Origin: Emcibacter sp.
GTDB taxonomy: Bacteria; Pseudomonadota; Alphaproteobacteria; Sphingomonadales; Emcibacteraceae
NCBI GenBank assembly: GCA_021647465.1
Contig: JAKIUQ010000024.1
Span: 1 to 23,495 of the forward strand
Length of the DNA: 23,495 bases
Reading direction: 5' to 3'
The first letter of the stretch is position 1. Every line of letters starts with the position of its first letter. Both the position numbers and the translations under genes were made by a program. The notes beneath the pieces are model-generated. The model was not told where the DNA came from. It worked only from the letters and a program-made list of their open reading frames with translations, and searched no databases. Of the stretch, positions 22,092 through 23,495 are shown in pieces.

Positions 22092-22316
22092 ATGACAAAA
22101 GTGAAGGTAACCACCGTTGGTAATTCTACGGGTATTATATTGCCCAAAGAACTGCTCACCAAATTACGTGTTCAAAAGGGAGATACCCTTTTTGCGGTCG
22201 AGACACCGAATGGTATTGAGTTCACGCCTTATAATCCGGAATTCGCCACACAAATGGATACGGCGGAAGAAATTATGAGACAAGATCGTAACGTGTTAAA
22301 AAAACTGGCGCAATAA
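22092..22316 (+). CDS. AbrB/MazE-family antitoxin
   Basis: The 74-residue protein has an N-terminal swapped-hairpin AbrB/SpoVT DNA-binding domain (VKVTTVGNSTGIILPKELLT, then LRVQKGDTLFAVETPNGIEF). A short helical C-terminal arm (ATQMDTAEEIMRQDRNVLKK) probably wraps the toxin. AAGGAG precedes the ATG. It ends three bases before the Doc-type toxin gene, giving an antitoxin-first module. It likely binds the palindrome in its own promoter. The pairing of an AbrB-type antitoxin with Doc instead of Phd is known in many proteobacteria. Confidence 0.92.
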   Translation: MTKVKVTTVGNSTGIILPKELLTKLRVQKGDTLFAVETPNGIEFTPYNPEFATQMDTAEEIMRQDRNVLKKLAQ

Positions 22317-22319
22317 TTC

Positions 22320-22706
22320 ATGTCTGAACCCGTCTGGATTAAGAATGATGTCGTTCTTGCCATCCACCGCCGCCAACTTGCCGAACATGGTGGCGGGGAA
22401 GCTATACGGGATTCCGGTCTGCTGGAATCAGCGTTAAGCAAGCCTAAAAACCTTTATCATTATCGTAATCCGGAACCTGATCTTGCGTTACTTGCCGCAT
22501 CTTATGCCTATGGGATTGCCAAAAACCACCCCTTTGTTGACGGCAACAAACGCACGGCCTTTGTTGTCTGCCGGTTGTTCCTTAAGCTGAACGGAACAGA
22601 TTTAACCGCCACTCAGGAAGAGAAGTATAATATCTTCCTGAAATTGGCCGCCGGGGATTTATCTGAACAAGAACTTGCGGACTGGATTACCCGTTTTCTG
22701 TTGTAA
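22320..22706 (+). CDS. doc: Doc-type (death-on-curing, Fic-fold) toxin
   Basis: The 128-residue protein is a Doc toxin: VWIKNDVVLAIHRRQLAEHG at the start, IRDSGLLESALSKPKNLYHY (29-48), and the catalytic loop HPFVDGNKRTA at 70-80. His70 is the predicted catalytic base, Asp74 the metal ligand, and Asn76-Lys77-Arg78 bind the nucleotide phosphates. Phage P1 Doc phosphorylates EF-Tu and has Ala in place of Gly75; here the glycine of classical Fic proteins is combined with the Doc-type lysine. Length matches the family. It is co-transcribed with the AbrB-type antitoxin. Confidence 0.94.
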   Translation: MSEPVWIKNDVVLAIHRRQLAEHGGGEAIRDSGLLESALSKPKNLYHYRNPEPDLALLAASYAYGIAKNHPFVDGNKRTAFVVCRLFLKLNGTDLTATQEEKYNIFLKLAAGDLSEQELADWITRFLL

Positions 22707-22717
22707 ACTCCGGATAA

Positions 22718-22752
22718 TATCACATATCCCCCCGATACTATCGCATATCCCC
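22718..22752. repeat. Two direct copies of a 14-base repeat
   Basis: TATCACATATCCCC (22718-22731) and TATCGCATATCCCC (22739-22752) differ at one base and are offset by 21 bases, two helical turns. They fill the short gap between the converging doc and aldehyde dehydrogenase genes. Their role is unknown; there is no hairpin with a T-run that would mark a terminator. Confidence 0.5.
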
Positions 22753-22757
22753 AATGG

Positions 22758-23495
22758 CTACAGGAACACCGCCTGAATGGTGGTATATTCTTTTAGGCCG
22801 TCGACGCCGAATTCGACGCCGATGCCGGAGCCTTTGACGCCGCCGAAGGGGACGTTGGGCTGGATCATGCCGTGTTTGTTAATCCAGACGCTGCCGCATT
22901 CAAGGCGTGAGGCCAGCGCTTTTGCCTGCTCCAGGTCATTGCTCCAGATAGAACCGCCAAGACCATTATCCGAGGCATTGGCCCGCTTGATGGCGTCTTC
23001 CACGTCGGTATATTTGATGATCGGCAGAGCCGGGCCGAACTGTTCTTCATCCACAATTCTCGTGCCGTCGCTGACATCTGCCAGAATGGTCAGGGGATAA
23101 AAATATCCCGTCCCCTCTTCTGGATTGCCCCCAAGCAGCACGCGCGCGCCGCCCGCCACCGCATCCTCGACCAAATCCCTGACCTTGTTATACTGCATTT
23201 CATTCTGCACAGGCCCCATGATCATATTTTCATCAAGGCCGTTGCCCATGGGTATATTTTTGGCAAATTCGGTCAGGGCCGCGCTGACATCCTCATAAAC
23301 ATCCGCGTGGACATATAATCTTTTCAACGCCGCGCAGGTCTGGCCGCCATTAATGAAAGACCCCCAGAAAAGACCCTCGGCAATGGCTTTGGCATCCACA
23401 TCCGGCAGGACAATACCCGCATCATTGCCGCCCAGTTCCAAAGTCAGGCGTTTCAGAGTCGGGGCTGCGCTCGCCATAATCTTCTCCCCCGTGGC
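22758..23495 (-). CDS. NAD(P)-dependent aldehyde dehydrogenase, C-terminal part
   Basis: The frame runs off the right edge of the window; about 245 of the usual 470-500 residues are visible. It shows the catalytic glutamate segment LTLELGGNDAGIVLPD, the catalytic cysteine in FINGGQTCAALKRL, GPVQNEMQYNKV, EEQFGPALPI (the NAD-ribose contact EEIFGP in relatives), and the C-terminal PFGGVKGSGIGVEFGVDGLKEYT. The N-terminal NAD-binding half and true start lie outside. It is convergent with doc and separate from the 11-gene operon. GC-rich codon use matches the operon, so it belongs to the same host genome. The substrate is not predictable from this fragment. Confidence 0.93.
   Translation of the reverse strand, partial: ATGEKIMASAAPTLKRLTLELGGNDAGIVLPDVDAKAIAEGLFWGSFINGGQTCAALKRLYVHADVYEDVSAALTEFAKNIPMGNGLDENMIMGPVQNEMQYNKVRDLVEDAVAGGARVLLGGNPEEGTGYFYPLTILADVSDGTRIVDEEQFGPALPIIKYTDVEDAIKRANASDNGLGGSIWSNDLEQAKALASRLECGSVWINKHGMIQPNVPFGGVKGSGIGVEFGVDGLKEYTTIQAVFL

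Noticed and set aside
1..23495. CRISPR arrays, tRNA or rRNA genes, insertion sequences and integrases
   Set aside because: I saw no regularly spaced repeats, no cloverleaf or rRNA-like segments, and no transposase or integrase motifs on either strand.

Overview
The window is a mosaic of three kinds of DNA. Positions 1 to about 3000 are AT-rich, lack Shine-Dalgarno sites and encode polysaccharide-utilisation proteins typical of Bacteroidota (probably Flavobacteriia): a 3' piece of a GH130 phosphorylase, a CBM9-like lipoprotein, and an odd in-frame fusion of a GH10-like lipoprotein to the C-terminus of a SusC-type receptor. Positions about 3003-4340 are a fragment of a T4-like myophage head-assembly module: a small acidic core protein, the gp21-type prohead protease and a truncated gp22-like scaffold protein. 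From about 4341 to the end the base composition, codon use and strong Shine-Dalgarno sites change abruptly to those of a moderately GC-rich proteobacterium, most likely an alphaproteobacterium. The joins are sharp and cut through genes. A chimeric assembly is therefore the simplest reading of the first 4.3 kb, although integration or transfer cannot be excluded from sequence alone.

The main content is one tightly packed 11-gene minus-strand operon (18955 down to 4345). In transcription order it encodes a thiolase, HyuA, HyuB, an acyl-CoA dehydrogenase, a B12-binding mutase subunit, a mutase catalytic subunit, a three-subunit molybdenum hydroxylase (FAD, 2Fe-2S, Mo), a class III CoA-transferase and an AMP-forming acyl-CoA ligase. 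Gaps are 12 bp or less and several genes overlap. A GcvA-like LysR regulator is divergently transcribed, and the 301-bp region between holds repeated CTATA/TATAG half-sites and a perfect 18-bp inverted repeat. The enzyme set suggests CoA activation, ring hydroxylation, ATP-dependent ring opening (or ketone carboxylation), carbon-skeleton rearrangement, oxidation and thiolysis. I know of no characterised pathway with exactly this set, so this is the best candidate in the window for an undescribed system.

Downstream of the regulator lies a small accessory island on the plus strand: a HigB-HigA toxin-antitoxin pair with a clear promoter and operator, an AT-rich orphan protein with a coiled coil and two membrane segments, and an AbrB-type antitoxin with a Doc/Fic toxin behind a promoter-overlapping palindrome. 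The window ends in a convergent, partial aldehyde dehydrogenase gene.
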